From contig PGZL01000005.1 of NCBI GenBank assembly GCA_002840095.1, positions 310,001-374,000 of the forward strand: a stretch of DNA of 64,000 nt, in the 5' to 3' direction. This document shows positions 26,651-37,409 of this stretch, piece after piece. This stretch comes from Gammaproteobacteria bacterium HGW-Gammaproteobacteria-1. GTDB taxonomy: Bacteria; Pseudomonadota; Gammaproteobacteria; Thiohalomonadales; Thiohalomonadaceae. Position 1 is the stretch's first letter, and every line of letters begins with the position of its first letter. The translations under genes were made by a program, and so were the position numbers. Under the pieces are notes generated by a model. The model searched no databases, was not told where the DNA came from, and saw only the letters and a list, made by a program, of their open reading frames with translations.

Positions 26651-26741
26651 GGTTCAAGGTTCAAGGTTCAAGGTTCAAGGTTCAAGGTTCAAGGTTCAAG
26701 GTTCAAGGTTCAAGGTTCAAGGTTCAAGGTTCAAGGTTCAA
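26651..26741. repeat. Tandem array of 13 copies of the heptamer GGTTCAA
   Basis: Ninety-one bases made of thirteen perfect GGTTCAA units. It ends 9 bp before the sppA ATG (sppA reads on the minus strand, where the unit is TTGAACC). Because 7 is not a multiple of 3, gain or loss of units would shift the in-frame TTG codons upstream of sppA and the distance to its promoter. Confidence 0.97.
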
Positions 26742-26749
26742 TAACCATC

Positions 26750-27421
26750 TCATGCCAGCAGTCTGCGCTCATCGGAATTCAGCCAGGCCGGCAGCTCGCC
26801 GATGCCGTCCAGGCAACCGAGGGGCTGATGCTTGAGCAGGCGTTCCGGGTGATGCACGCCATAGCTTACGCCCAGTGCGGCGGTACGCGCATTGCGCGCC
26901 ATCTCCATGTCGTATTCGGTGTCGCCGATCATCAGGGTGGCCTGCGGTTCGGCGCCGAGATGGTCCATCAGTTCCAGCAGCATCTGCGGGTGGGGCTTGG
27001 AACAGGTTTCGTCGGCGCAGCGGGTGGCATGGAACAGCGGGCCGAGGCCGGTCTCCTCCAGCACCTTGTCCAGCCCGCGCCGCCCCTTGCCCGTGGCCAC
27101 CGCCAGCAGGTAGCCCTCCGCCGCCAGGGCGTGCAGGGTCTCGGCGGCCCCCTCGAACAGGGTCGACGGCGTGGGGTCGGCCACCAGGAAGTGATGGCGG
27201 TAGCGCTCCACCACGGCATGCTGCATGTCGGCGTCACTGCCCGGGAACAGGGTCTGGATCGCTTCCGCCAGCCCCAGCCCGATGATGTTGCGCAGTGCAG
27301 ACACGTCCCGGTGCGGCAGGCTCAAATCGCTGATGGCCCCCTGCAGGCAGGCCACAATGCGGGCCTCCGAGTCCATCAGGGTGCCGTCCCAGTCAAATAC
27401 CAACAGTTCGAATCTGCGCAT
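26750..27421 (-). CDS. HAD-IA family phosphatase (phosphoglycolate phosphatase-like)
   Basis: The 223-residue protein has HAD motif I FDWDGTLMDSE (nucleophile and acid Asp), motif II VATGKGRRG, the lysine in SKPHPQMLLE and motif IV IGDTEYDMEMAR. Substrate unknown; Gph-like and pyrophosphatase-like members share this pattern. The rluC stop and this ATG overlap as TGATG at 27423-27419. The order rne / rluC-HAD-sppA matches Pseudomonas. Confidence 0.9.
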   Translation of the reverse strand: MRRFELLVFDWDGTLMDSEARIVACLQGAISDLSLPHRDVSALRNIIGLGLAEAIQTLFPGSDADMQHAVVERYRHHFLVADPTPSTLFEGAAETLHALAAEGYLLAVATGKGRRGLDKVLEETGLGPLFHATRCADETCSKPHPQMLLELMDHLGAEPQATLMIGDTEYDMEMARNARTAALGVSYGVHHPERLLKHQPLGCLDGIGELPAWLNSDERRLLA

Positions 27422-28371
27422 CACTCCGCTTCCAGTCTGTCAATGACCGCACGCAACTCGTCGCCCAGGGGCGCGCTCACGCTGATCTCCTGCCCGCTCT
27501 CCGGCAGGGTGAAATTGAGGGCGCTGGCATGGAGGAACAGCCGCTTCAGTCCGACCTCGGCCATGCGCCGGTTAAAGGCCTCGTCGCCGTACTTGTCGTC
27601 ACCGGCAATGGGATGACCGATATGGGCCGCATGCACGCGCACCTGGTGGGTGCGCCCGGTAATCAGTTCCGCCTCCACCAGGGTGGCGTCCTTATATATG
27701 GCGACGGGGCGGAAGATGGTCAATGCCTCCTTGCCGTCGGCCGCCACCTTGACCATGCGCTCCCCGGACTGGGTCACGTTCTTCAGCAGGCGCGCCTCCA
27801 CCCGCCGCTCGCCCCCCTGCCAGCGCCCCTTGAGCAGGGCCAGGTAACGCTTGTCGCTGCCGCCCTCGCGCAGCAGTTCATGGAAGGCGCGCAGCACGCT
27901 GCGCTTCTTGGCGATGACGATGCAGCCCGAGGTATCGCGGTCGAGGCGGTGGCCCAGTTCCAGGAACGGCGCCTCCGGGCGCAGGGCCCGCAAGGCCTCG
28001 ATGAGGCCGTAACTGAGGCCGCTGCCGCCATGGACCGCGAGACCGGAGGGTTTGTTCACCACCAGCAGGCCCTTGTCTTCATAGATGATGCTGTCATTGA
28101 CCCGCTCCAGCACCCGATCGCCCGGCCGGGCCGGCGCCTCCGCCTCGGCCATGCGCAGCGGCGGGATACGGACGGCATCTCCGGCCTTTATGCGGTAAGT
28201 CGGCTTGATTCGGCCGCTATTGACCCGAACCTCGCCGGTGCGCAGGATGCGATAGATGCGACTTTTCGGCACCCCTTTGAGCTGGGTCATGAGGTAATTG
28301 TCGATGCGCTGGCCCTCGTCTCCGGCCGCCACCTGGATGATCCTGGCACTGGGTTGATCTGTCTGATTCAT
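27421..28371 (-). CDS. rluC: 23S rRNA pseudouridine(955/2504/2580) synthase
   Basis: Makes three pseudouridines in 23S rRNA. I start it at the ATG at 28371 ([17 protein letters not shown]), giving 316 residues, close to 319 in E. coli; a longer open frame upstream is not conserved. N-terminal S4 RNA-binding domain ([19 protein letters not shown]), then the RluA domain with catalytic Asp in [14 protein letters not shown] (about residue 145). Divergent from rne, as in enterics and pseudomonads. Confidence 0.95.
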   Translation of the reverse strand: MNQTDQPSARIIQVAAGDEGQRIDNYLMTQLKGVPKSRIYRILRTGEVRVNSGRIKPTYRIKAGDAVRIPPLRMAEAEAPARPGDRVLERVNDSIIYEDKGLLVVNKPSGLAVHGGSGLSYGLIEALRALRPEAPFLELGHRLDRDTSGCIVIAKKRSVLRAFHELLREGGSDKRYLALLKGRWQGGERRVEARLLKNVTQSGERMVKVAADGKEALTIFRPVAIYKDATLVEAELITGRTHQVRVHAAHIGHPIAGDDKYGDEAFNRRMAEVGLKRLFLHASALNFTLPESGQEISVSAPLGDELRAVIDRLEAE

Positions 28372-28400
28372 AAGCGAATGATACCAATTCGCACCGGTGA

Positions 28401-28429
28401 TTGATGCATCTTTGCATCGCTGATATAGT
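28401..28429 (+). promoter_or_regulatory. Candidate promoter of rne
   Basis: -35 TTGATG (28401-28406), 17-bp spacer, -10 TATAGT (28424-28429). The predicted start near 28436 gives a leader of about 305 nt. GATGC...GCATC repeats lie in the spacer. Confidence 0.55.
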
Positions 28430-28435
28430 TGCACG

Positions 28436-28741
28436 CTGCCGTTCATGCAGCCGCACGCACTATTCAAGCCAGACCGCGCGCTGCACTCCATGGCGGCGTC
28501 CCTGTCGGACGCAAGGTTAATTTGGTCCCCTCCCCGGACTGGCCGGCGGAAGGGTTAAAAGATGCAGTGGCGGGCGTAACCCGTCACCCAAACAAGTAAG
28601 CGCTCCCGCAACCGGATACAGGCCTGACCGGAACCGGGTGAGCGAGCCGGAGCCCCGCAACGCGGAGGCCCGCCGCCACTCCCGGCTCCCGAGAGCTGTG
28701 CCTGTGCCCGGATGGAGGTTGAGCGCCCGAGAGATAACGAC
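28436..28741 (+). ncRNA. Long structured 5' leader of rne, possible autoregulatory element
   Basis: No ORF of note lies in this stretch. Visible stems include GTGGCGGG-CGTAA-CCCGTCAC (about 28566-28586), and an arm GAGCCGG ... CCGGCTC enclosing CCGC-AA-CGCGG (about 28645-28690). E. coli rne has a 361-nt leader whose hairpin is bound by RNase E for feedback control, and Pseudomonas has a different leader motif. A similar role here is inferred from length, position and structure only. Confidence 0.5.
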
Positions 28742-31345
28742 ATGAAACGCATGCTGATTAACGCAACTCAGCCCGAAGAGTTGCGTGTGGCGCTGGTCGA
28801 CGGCCAGCGTCTGTACGATCTGGATATCGAAAGCACTGCCAGAGCTCAAAAGAAATCAAATATTTACAAAGGACGCATCACCCGCGTCGAGCCCAGCCTG
28901 GAAGCCGCCTTCATTGATTACGGTGCCCAGCGCCACGGCTTCCTCCCCCTCAAGGAAATCTCCCGCAGCTACTTCAAGTCCGATGCCGACCTGTCCGGCC
29001 GCGTCAACATCAAGGACGTGCTGCGCGAAGGCCAGGAGGTGGTCGTGCAGGTGGAGAAGGAGGAGCGCGGCAACAAAGGCGCCGCCCTCACCACCTTCAT
29101 CAGCCTGGCCGGCCGCTACCTGGTCCTGATGCCCAACAACCCGCGGGCCGGCGGCGTGTCGCGCCGCATCGAGGGTGAAGACCGCAGCGAAATGCGCGAT
29201 ACCATGAGCCAGCTCACCATTCCCGAGGACATGGGGCTGATCATCCGTACCGCCGGTGTGGGCAAGAGCGCTGAAGAACTGCAATGGGACATGGACTACC
29301 TGCTCCAGGTGTGGAGTTCCATCGAGTCCGCCGCCCAGGAACGCCAGGCGCCCTTCCTGATCTACCAGGAAAGCAACGTCATCATTCGCGCCATCCGCGA
29401 CTACCTGCGCAACGACATCAACGAAATCCTGGTGGACGAGCCCGGCGTGTTCGAGCAGGGCCGCGACTTCATGAAGCAGGTGATGCCGCAGCACCTGAAC
29501 AAGCTCAAGCTGTATCAGGACAAGGTTCCCCTGTTCACCCGTTACCAGATTGAAAGCCAGATCGAGTCCGCCTTTACCCGTGAGGTGCAGCTGCCCTCCG
29601 GCGGTGCCCTGGTCATCGACCACACCGAAGCGCTGATCTCCATCGACATCAACTCCGCCCGCGCCACCAAGGGCGGCGACATCGAGGAAACCGCCCTCAA
29701 CACCAACCTGGAAGCGGCCGACGAAGTGGCCCGCCAGCTGCGCCTGCGCGACCTGGGCGGCCTGATCGTCATCGACTTCATCGACATGACCCCGGCCAAG
29801 AACCAGCGCGAGGTGGAAAACCGCCTGCGCGACGCGCTCAAGCAGGACCGTGCCCGCGTCCAGGTGGGCCGCATCTCCCGCTTCGGCCTGCTGGAAATGT
29901 CGCGTCAGCGTCTGCGTCCGTCCCTGGGTGAATCCAGCCAGGTGGTCTGCCCGCGCTGCCGCGGCCAGGGCACCATCCGAGGCGTCGAATCCCTTGCCCT
30001 CTCCATCCTCCGCATCATCGAGGAAGAGGCCATGAAGGACAAAACCGGCAAGGTACTGGCGCAGCTGCCGGTATCGGTGGCCAGCTTCCTGCTCAACGAG
30101 AAGCGCCACGTGCTCAACGCCATCGAGGAGCGCCAGAACGTGCAGGTGGTGCTGGTGCCCAATCCGCATCTGGACACCCCGGCCTACGAGGTGGAGCGCA
30201 TCCGCAGCGACGACATGGAGCTGACACCGCGTCCCCGTCCCAGCTATGAACTCATCACCCGGCCGGAAGAAACCACCGAAGCCACCGGCGAGACGCCCAA
30301 GCTGCGCGCCGAGGAGCCGGCGGTGAAATCCGTAATCCCGGCCGCCGCGCCAAGCCCGGTGGGCGCCATCGCCGAAGCCGCCCCCAGCCAGCCCGGCCTG
30401 CTGCGCCGTCTGTTCGGTAGCCTGTTCGGTGCGGCGGAAAAGCCCGTCGAGGAAGAAAAGCCGGCCCGTGCCGAACCGCGCCGCGAGCGCGCCCAGCAAT
30501 CGTCACGCCGCAACCAGGGCGAAGGCCGCGGCGAACGTGAGCGTGGGGAGCGTGGAGAACGCACGGAACGTGGCGAACGCGGCGAGCGCGGAGAACGCGG
30601 CCGTGACAAGGGCCGTCAGCAGCAGCGCAACGCCCAGCCGCAGCAGCCCCGCCCACCCCGCCAGCCGCGCCCGGTCAGCGAAGAAGAAGTGCCGACAGCC
30701 GTGGCGACCGAACAGGAAGCCGGTGCCGCCGCAGCCGATGTGCCGCGTCCGGCCGAGGGCGAACAGCAGCCGCGCGAGGAGCGCAGCGGTTCCCGCCGCG
30801 GCCGCCGCGGTGGTCGTCGTCGCCGTCGTCCGGCCGGTGATGAAGCGGAGGCCTCCGGCAACGAGCCGCAGGATCAGGGCGACGAGGCCGCGCAGGATGA
30901 CGAGGGCGCTGCCCCCGCACCGCACCGCGAGGAGCGCGACCTTGCGCCGCGCGAACCCCGGCCTGTGGAAACCGCGGCCGAACCGGCCGCACAGCCGGAA
31001 GCAGCGACGGCCGAAACGCCCCTGGCGGAGGAACCGAAGCCGGTGCCGCCGGTGACGACTGCGGAGGAACCCCGTCCGGAACCCCGTGACGAGACACCGC
31101 CGCCGGCCCCGCAGCCCGCCCCCGCGCTGCAGCAGATCGAAACGGCCCCCCCCGCCCCGGCGGTGGAAAAGCCCGCCGAACCTGCCCCGGAACCGCGCGA
31201 GGAAGTGACCGCCGCGCCGGCCCCTGCCCCGGCGCCGGAGACTACCCCGGCTCCGGCCGCAGAACCGGTGCAGGAGACTCCGCGCGAGACTCCGCCGCAG
31301 ACCAGCCTGTTTCCCGCCGAGGAAAAGGATGAGTCCAAAAACTGA
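28742..31345 (+). CDS. rne: Ribonuclease E
   Basis: Essential endonuclease for mRNA decay and rRNA/tRNA processing, scaffold of the degradosome. The start is the ATG at 28742 ([18 protein letters not shown]), giving 867 residues. S1 RNA-binding domain at about 38-120, 5' sensor and RNase H-like regions, DNase I-like catalytic core with Asp in [14 protein letters not shown] and IDFIDM, then the zinc link CPRCRGQG near residue 403. The C-terminal half is low-complexity: an Arg/Glu/Gly-rich RNA-binding stretch ([12 protein letters not shown] type, about 600-630) and a Pro/Ala/Glu-rich tail. Shorter than the 1061 residues of E. coli. Confidence 0.96.
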   Translation: MKRMLINATQPEELRVALVDGQRLYDLDIESTARAQKKSNIYKGRITRVEPSLEAAFIDYGAQRHGFLPLKEISRSYFKSDADLSGRVNIKDVLREGQEVVVQVEKEERGNKGAALTTFISLAGRYLVLMPNNPRAGGVSRRIEGEDRSEMRDTMSQLTIPEDMGLIIRTAGVGKSAEELQWDMDYLLQVWSSIESAAQERQAPFLIYQESNVIIRAIRDYLRNDINEILVDEPGVFEQGRDFMKQVMPQHLNKLKLYQDKVPLFTRYQIESQIESAFTREVQLPSGGALVIDHTEALISIDINSARATKGGDIEETALNTNLEAADEVARQLRLRDLGGLIVIDFIDMTPAKNQREVENRLRDALKQDRARVQVGRISRFGLLEMSRQRLRPSLGESSQVVCPRCRGQGTIRGVESLALSILRIIEEEAMKDKTGKVLAQLPVSVASFLLNEKRHVLNAIEERQNVQVVLVPNPHLDTPAYEVERIRSDDMELTPRPRPSYELITRPEETTEATGETPKLRAEEPAVKSVIPAAAPSPVGAIAEAAPSQPGLLRRLFGSLFGAAEKPVEEEKPARAEPRRERAQQSSRRNQGEGRGERERGERGERTERGERGERGERGRDKGRQQQRNAQPQQPRPPRQPRPVSEEEVPTAVATEQEAGAAAADVPRPAEGEQQPREERSGSRRGRRGGRRRRRPAGDEAEASGNEPQDQGDEAAQDDEGAAPAPHREERDLAPREPRPVETAAEPAAQPEAATAETPLAEEPKPVPPVTTAEEPRPEPRDETPPPAPQPAPALQQIETAPPAPAVEKPAEPAPEPREEVTAAPAPAPAPETTPAPAAEPVQETPRETPPQTSLFPAEEKDESKN

Positions 31346-31367
31346 ACCTGATCGTCAGGTGCAATAG

Positions 31368-31399
31368 AAAACGGGGAGCCAGGCTCCCCGTTTTTTTTT
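31368..31399. terminator. Bidirectional terminator between rne and the tyrosine phosphatase gene
   Basis: AAAACGGGGAGCC and GGCTCCCCGTTTT form a 13-bp stem with a one-base loop remainder, followed by nine T on the plus strand and a shorter T-run on the minus strand. It separates convergent genes. Confidence 0.9.
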
Positions 31400-31426
31400 G
31401 TGCCGCCTGGCCGCCCCCGGCGTGGG

Positions 31427-31903
31427 CTAGATGCCGTGCCGGCTGCGGATGTCCGCCAGCAGGCCCTGGGCCGCCGCCTCCACCAGATCGAATACCTGCT
31501 CGAATCCGTCCGCCCCGCCGTAATAGGGATCCGGCACCTCGCGCTGCGCCAGCTGGGGGGCGAATTCCAGGAACAGGTGCAACTTGCTCTCCTTGCCTGC
31601 GGGCGACAGGGCGGCAAGCAGGGCGTGATTGTCGCTGTCCATGGCCAGGATGTAGTCGAAGACCTCGAAATCCTCCCGCAACGCCTTGCGTGCCCGCTGC
31701 CCGCTCAGGTCGACACCGCGCCGCCGCGCCGTCTGCTGCGCCCGGTTGTCCGGCGGATTACCCACGTGATAGGCGTGGGTGCCGGCGGAATCCACCATGA
31801 TGCGGTCCGCCAGCCCCGCCTCGCGCACCAGATGCTCGAAATAGCCGTGGGCCATGGGAGAACGGCAAATATTGCCCATGCAAACGAAAAGAACCTTCAC
31901 CAT
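31427..31903 (-). CDS. Low molecular weight protein tyrosine phosphatase
   Basis: The 158-residue protein has the P-loop VCMGNICRSP (C-x5-R-S) at its N-terminus and the general acid Asp in PDPYYGGADGFEQV. The ATG at 31903 is chosen because AGGTGG lies 8 nt upstream; an in-frame GTG at 31915 would add four residues. Follows kdsB in the conserved order lpxK-trm112-kdsB-ptp, though a divergent small ORF lies between. murB, which often follows, is absent. Confidence 0.93.
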   Translation of the reverse strand: MVKVLFVCMGNICRSPMAHGYFEHLVREAGLADRIMVDSAGTHAYHVGNPPDNRAQQTARRRGVDLSGQRARKALREDFEVFDYILAMDSDNHALLAALSPAGKESKLHLFLEFAPQLAQREVPDPYYGGADGFEQVFDLVEAAAQGLLADIRSRHGI

Positions 31904-31965
31904 GTCATTCACCACCTGTTTCCACTACACTCAATAGCCTAGCGCATCACTAGGTCATAACATCC

Positions 31966-32235
31966 ATGGATTGCATCAACCTGTCACTGAGCCAGCTGCG
32001 CAGCCTCATCGGCGAACCGGTATCGCACCGGGGCAGCGCCTGCCACGTCATCGAAGTGCTGGCTGATGGCCCGTCCCTGGTGTTGCAGGACGCGCGCGAT
32101 ACCGAGTTGCAGGACAACCAATACGGCGAGCCGGGCCGCCGCGTGCCGCGTACCTATGTGGTACCGCTGCTGGACGACACGGGCGCCGACATCCATCCGG
32201 AGTTCGCCCGCCTCGGGCTGCTCGCCTGCGACTGA
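31966..32235 (+). CDS. Conserved-looking small hypothetical protein
   Basis: An 89-residue protein, MDCINLSLSQLRSLIGEPVS..., which I do not recognise. It has no signal peptide or membrane helix. A pattern of alternating hydrophobic and charged residues (ACHVIEVLADGPSLVLQD ... RTYVVPLLDD) suggests a small beta-rich fold. It is divergent from the phosphatase gene and followed by a repeat element. Codon use is like that of its neighbours, which supports a real gene. Confidence 0.65.
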   Translation: MDCINLSLSQLRSLIGEPVSHRGSACHVIEVLADGPSLVLQDARDTELQDNQYGEPGRRVPRTYVVPLLDDTGADIHPEFARLGLLACD

Positions 32236-32275
32236 CATTCCGGCACACCACAACAACCGAAAGACAAAACCATTT

Positions 32276-32345
32276 CGCCGCGGAGACGCAGAGGCGCGGA
32301 GATGTACGGCGTGTGGTTCTCTACGCCTCCGCGGCTCCACGGCAA
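32276..32345. repeat. Octamer-built inverted repeat, family C copy 1
   Basis: Left arm CGCGGAGACGCAGAGGCGCGGAG type (8-base units CGCGGAGA, CGCAGAGG, CGCGGAGA); right arm CTCTACGCCTCCGCGGCTCC is its near-complement. It lies between the hypothetical gene and kdsB, which converge. Other copies are at 34355, 43991, 46547 and 55561. Confidence 0.8.
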
Positions 32346-32363
32346 GGGGATACAGTCCTTTCT

Positions 32364-33122
32364 TCAGCCGGCAACGGCGCGTCGCACCCGCTCCAGGTCC
32401 TCCGGGGTATCGACCCCCGGGGCCGGCAGAACCGCGGCCTCGGCCACGTGGATGCGGGCGCCGTGCCACAGCACGCGCAGCTGCTCCAGCACCTCCATCC
32501 GCTCCAGCGCGCAGGGCTCCAGGGACACGTAACGCTTGAGAAAACCCACGCGGTAGGCGTACAGGCCGAGGTGGCGGTAATGCAGGGCCTGGGCCGGCAA
32601 CGCCTCGGTGGTCACGGCGAAGGCGTCGCGATCCCAGGGAATCACCGCGCGGCTGAAATACAGCGCCATGCCCTCGCGGTCCATCACCACCTTCACTGCA
32701 TGGGGATCGAACAACTCGGCGGCGGTGTGGATACGGGTACACAGCGTGGCGACCGCGGCATGGCCGTGGGCCGCCAGATTGTCCGCCACCTGCCGGAGCA
32801 GCGTCGGCGGCATCAGCGGTTCATCGCCCTGCAGATTGACCACGATCTCGTCGTCGCGGTAACCCAGCCGCTGGGCGGCCTCGGCCAGGCGTTCGCTGCC
32901 GGAACTGTGTTCCGGCGCGGTCATGCACACCTCCGCACCAAAGCCCTGCGCGGCATCCTCGATGCGCGGGTCGTCGGTGGCAATCACCACGCTCGCCGCG
33001 CCGCTGGCCAGGGCCTGCTCGTAGACCCGCTGCAGCATGGGCTTGCCGCCGATGTCGAGCAGCGGCTTGCCCGGCAACCTCGTGGAAGCGTAGCGGGCGG
33101 GGATCAGCACCCGGAAGGACAC
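32364..33122 (-). CDS. kdsB: 3-deoxy-manno-octulosonate cytidylyltransferase (CMP-KDO synthetase)
   Basis: Activates KDO with CTP for lipopolysaccharide core synthesis. The 252-residue protein starts at a GTG ([21 protein letters not shown]), with the nucleotide-binding RLPGKPL loop, [21 protein letters not shown] and [11 protein letters not shown] motifs. The GTG follows the stop of the upstream trm112-like gene directly (TGAGTG). Confidence 0.96.
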   Translation of the reverse strand: MSFRVLIPARYASTRLPGKPLLDIGGKPMLQRVYEQALASGAASVVIATDDPRIEDAAQGFGAEVCMTAPEHSSGSERLAEAAQRLGYRDDEIVVNLQGDEPLMPPTLLRQVADNLAAHGHAAVATLCTRIHTAAELFDPHAVKVVMDREGMALYFSRAVIPWDRDAFAVTTEALPAQALHYRHLGLYAYRVGFLKRYVSLEPCALERMEVLEQLRVLWHGARIHVAEAAVLPAPGVDTPEDLERVRRAVAG

Positions 33123-33302
33123 TCAGACTTCCTCGTCGGCCGGCAGCTGGCGTGCCTCATCCTCCAGCATCACCGGGATGTCGTCACGGATGGGATAGGC
33201 CAGGCGGTCGGCCTTGCAAATCAGCTCTTCGCTGTCCTTTTTATAGACCAGGGGTCCCTTGCACAGCGGGCACACCAGTATGTCGAGCAACTTCTTGTCC
33301 AT
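33123..33302 (-). CDS. Trm112 family protein (YcaR-like)
   Basis: A 59-residue protein, [20 protein letters not shown]..., with CPLC and a further cysteine in [20 protein letters not shown]. This is the bacterial Trm112/YcaR zinc-ribbon-like family found between lpxK and kdsB in many proteobacteria. The ATG is at 33302, 3 bp past the lpxK stop. The function in bacteria is not well defined; eukaryotic Trm112 activates methyltransferases. Confidence 0.93.
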   Translation of the reverse strand: MDKKLLDILVCPLCKGPLVYKKDSEELICKADRLAYPIRDDIPVMLEDEARQLPADEEV

Positions 33303-33305
33303 AAA

Positions 33306-34274
33306 TCACCTCGCCAACAGGGAAAGCAGACGCGCCCCGAAAGTATCGGGCAAACAGGCGCTCACCGCGACGCTCCACAAATGGTCGTCGCCGTAAGTGC
33401 GGCATTTTACGCCATCCTTGGCCGTCATCAGCACCGGCAGCCCGTCGCCGAACTGCACATCGGCCACCGTGTAACGGTAATGATCGGGAAAGGCGTGTTC
33501 GATCACCTCGATGCCGTGATCACGCAACAACTGAAAGAAACGCGGCGGGTTGCCGATGCCGGCGACGGCATGCACCCGGCGACCACGAAAGTCCTCGAGG
33601 GAGCACGCGGTGCCGTCGCGCAGGTGCATCACGGCGCCGGGCAGCAACTCCATCAGGTGTTCGCCCTCCTCCGCCCGGCCGTTGCCGACGCGCAGGTCGA
33701 CGCTGCCGAGCCTATCCGGCGCCTCGCGCAGCGGCCCGGCGGGCAGGCAGAAACCGTTGCCGAGACGGCGCACGCCGTCGAGTACCGCGATCTCCACGTC
33801 ACGCACCAGGCGGTAATGCTGCAGGCCGTCGTCGGAAATAAGGATGTCGCAATCGTGCTGCTGCAACAGCAGCCGGGCCGCCGCCACGCGGTCGGGACCT
33901 ACCGCCATGGGACAAGCGGCGAGCTGGGCGATGAGCACCGGCTCGTCGCCCACCAGGCGCGGATCGGAATCCGCCTCCACCGGCTGCGGCCACTGTGCGG
34001 CGAGGCCGCCGTAGCCGCGGCTGACGATGCCGGGTCGCTTGCCCTGCCCACGCAGAAACTGCGCCAGCCAGATCACCAGCGGCGTCTTGCCGCTGCCGCC
34101 GACGGTGATGTTGCCCACCACCACCACCGGCACCGGCAGGCGCTCGCTTTGCAGCCAGCCCTGGCGATAGGCCAGGCGACGCAGGACCACCAGCGCGCAG
34201 AACAGCCACGACAGCGGCAGCAACAGCAACGCCACCGGGTTGAGGCTGTACCAATAGTGATCGAGTCGCTTCAA
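33306..34274 (-). CDS. lpxK: Tetraacyldisaccharide 4'-kinase
   Basis: Phosphorylates the lipid A disaccharide at the 4' position, sixth step of lipid A synthesis. I favour a TTG start at 34274 (LKRLDHYWYSLNPVALLLLPLSWLF), which puts the N-terminal membrane anchor at the family position and gives 322 residues; a longer frame to 34349 runs into a region without conservation. P-loop VVVGNITVGGSGKTPLVIWL and the ISDDGLQHYRL motif are present. Order msbA-lpxK-trm112-kdsB is conserved. Confidence 0.93.
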   Translation of the reverse strand: MKRLDHYWYSLNPVALLLLPLSWLFCALVVLRRLAYRQGWLQSERLPVPVVVVGNITVGGSGKTPLVIWLAQFLRGQGKRPGIVSRGYGGLAAQWPQPVEADSDPRLVGDEPVLIAQLAACPMAVGPDRVAAARLLLQQHDCDILISDDGLQHYRLVRDVEIAVLDGVRRLGNGFCLPAGPLREAPDRLGSVDLRVGNGRAEEGEHLMELLPGAVMHLRDGTACSLEDFRGRRVHAVAGIGNPPRFFQLLRDHGIEVIEHAFPDHYRYTVADVQFGDGLPVLMTAKDGVKCRTYGDDHLWSVAVSACLPDTFGARLLSLLAR

Positions 34275-34354
34275 CCGTCCCCCCGCCGATAAAACCCTCT
34301 CGTCGCAGACGACTACATGGATGTAGTCGGTTGGAAATGTCTGGAACATATTTC

Positions 34355-34477
34355 CCAGACGCGGAGACGCAGAGGTAATTAAGTGAGACTAATGAATCGT
34401 CAGCCTGTAGCGCCACAATGTGCCGATCCGCCCAACACACAATAGCTGTTCTCTGCGCCTCCGCGTCTCCGCGGCGG
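34355..34477. repeat. Octamer-built inverted repeat, family C copy 2
   Basis: Left arm at 34355-34376 (CAGACGCGGAGACGCAGAGG) and right arm at 34449-34477 (CTCTGCGCCTCCGCGTCTCC and following) flank about 72 bp of unrelated sequence. It lies between msbA and lpxK on the operon strand. Confidence 0.75.
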
Positions 34478-34489
34478 TGTTTGCCTTAG

Positions 34490-36268
<1,779 letters not shown>

Positions 36269-36272
36269 GGGC

Positions 36273-36695
36273 TTACTGGCCCTCGGCCGGCTGGCTGGTG
36301 GCGAAGGTCAGGTGCACGAAGCCCAGCTGGCGCGCCGCATCCATGGCGGTGATCACCGCCTGGTGCGGCGTGCGCCGATCGGCACTGAGGATCACCTGCG
36401 GCTTGGCCTCGTCGCCGGCGGCCTTGGCGATGGCCTGCTTGAGCGTTTCCAGTTTGGTATTGATCACTTCCTGCTGGTTGACGAAGAAGCGGCCCTCGCC
36501 GTCGATGCTGATCTCCACCACTTTGCGTTCGCTCTCGAGGATTTCACCCGTCGCCTCGGGCAGCTCGATGCTGATTTCGGTCTCGCGGTTGAAGGTGGTC
36601 GACACCATGAAGAAGATCAGCAGCAGAAACACCACGTCGATGAGCGGCGTCAGGTTGACGTCCGGCTCTTCCCGCTTGTTGGGCTGGAACTTCAT
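36273..36695 (-). CDS. exbD: ExbD/TolR family biopolymer transport protein
   Basis: Proton-channel partner of the ExbB homologue, energising outer-membrane processes. The start at 36695 (MKFQPNKREEPDVNLTPLIDVVFLLLIFFMV) overlaps the exbB stop as ATGA and gives 140 residues. One transmembrane helix holds the conserved Asp in LIDVVFLLL. A periplasmic domain follows. Lies 4 bp upstream of msbA, as in pseudomonads. Confidence 0.94.
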   Translation of the reverse strand: MKFQPNKREEPDVNLTPLIDVVFLLLIFFMVSTTFNRETEISIELPEATGEILESERKVVEISIDGEGRFFVNQQEVINTKLETLKQAIAKAAGDEAKPQVILSADRRTPHQAVITAMDAARQLGFVHLTFATSQPAEGQ

Positions 36696-37318
36696 CCCGC
36701 GGCATCTCCCGCCTCGCGCTCGCCGTGAATCACTTCCACCAGCTTGAGCGCCTCCTCCTCCATCTTCAGCACCAGGGCGTCCACCTTGCCGCGGAAGTAG
36801 CGGTAGAACATCAGGCTGGGAATGGCGACGGTGAGACCGGCGGCGGTGGTGATCAGCGCCTCGGAGATGCCGCCGGCCAGCACGCCGGGATTGCCCACGC
36901 CCTGGGTGGTGATGGCGGTAAACACCTTGATCATGCCGAGCACGGTGCCGAGCAGGCCGAGCAGCGGCGAAATGGAGGCGATGGTACCCAGGGTGTTGAG
37001 ATAGCGCTCCAGCTCCAGCACCACCTGGCGGCCGGTCTCCTCCAGGCTTTCCTTCATCACCTCGCGGCTGTGGGCCATGTTGAGCAGGCCTGACGCCAGC
37101 ACCCGGCCCAGCGGCGAGCTGTTGCGCAGCGCCAGCACCCGCTCCTGGGACAGCTGGTTGTTCTTGCGCCAGTGCCACACCTGGGCCACCAGGTTGCGCG
37201 GGGTCACCTTGTCCTGGCGCAGGCTCCAGAAGCGCTCGCCGATGATGGCCAGGGCGGCGATGGAACAGAGGATGATCGGCACCATCAGCCAGCCGCCGGC
37301 AACAATAATTTCAAACAC
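36692..37318 (-). CDS. exbB: MotA/TolQ/ExbB proton channel family protein
   Basis: The 208-residue protein starts with GTG (GAGGGG 8 nt upstream). Three membrane segments are visible: near the N-terminus (GGWLMVPIILCSIAALAII), then NTLGTIASISPLLGLLGTVLGMI and GISEALITTAAGLTVAIPSLM, the last two being the family core. Partner of the overlapping exbD. Which outer-membrane system it energises is not shown; the location next to lipid A export is conserved. Confidence 0.94.
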   Translation of the reverse strand: MFEIIVAGGWLMVPIILCSIAALAIIGERFWSLRQDKVTPRNLVAQVWHWRKNNQLSQERVLALRNSSPLGRVLASGLLNMAHSREVMKESLEETGRQVVLELERYLNTLGTIASISPLLGLLGTVLGMIKVFTAITTQGVGNPGVLAGGISEALITTAAGLTVAIPSLMFYRYFRGKVDALVLKMEEEALKLVEVIHGEREAGDAAG

Positions 37319-37409
37319 CCGTGATTCCCCTCGATTACGGCCACAAAAAGTGGCGACACTGTATCAAATGTGGCCCGCGGTAGGAACGGCGCTCCGCTGC
37401 CCGCCGGGC

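Noticed and set aside
26651-26741. A CRISPR array
   Set aside because: The 7-base units are contiguous with no spacers and no cas genes are near.
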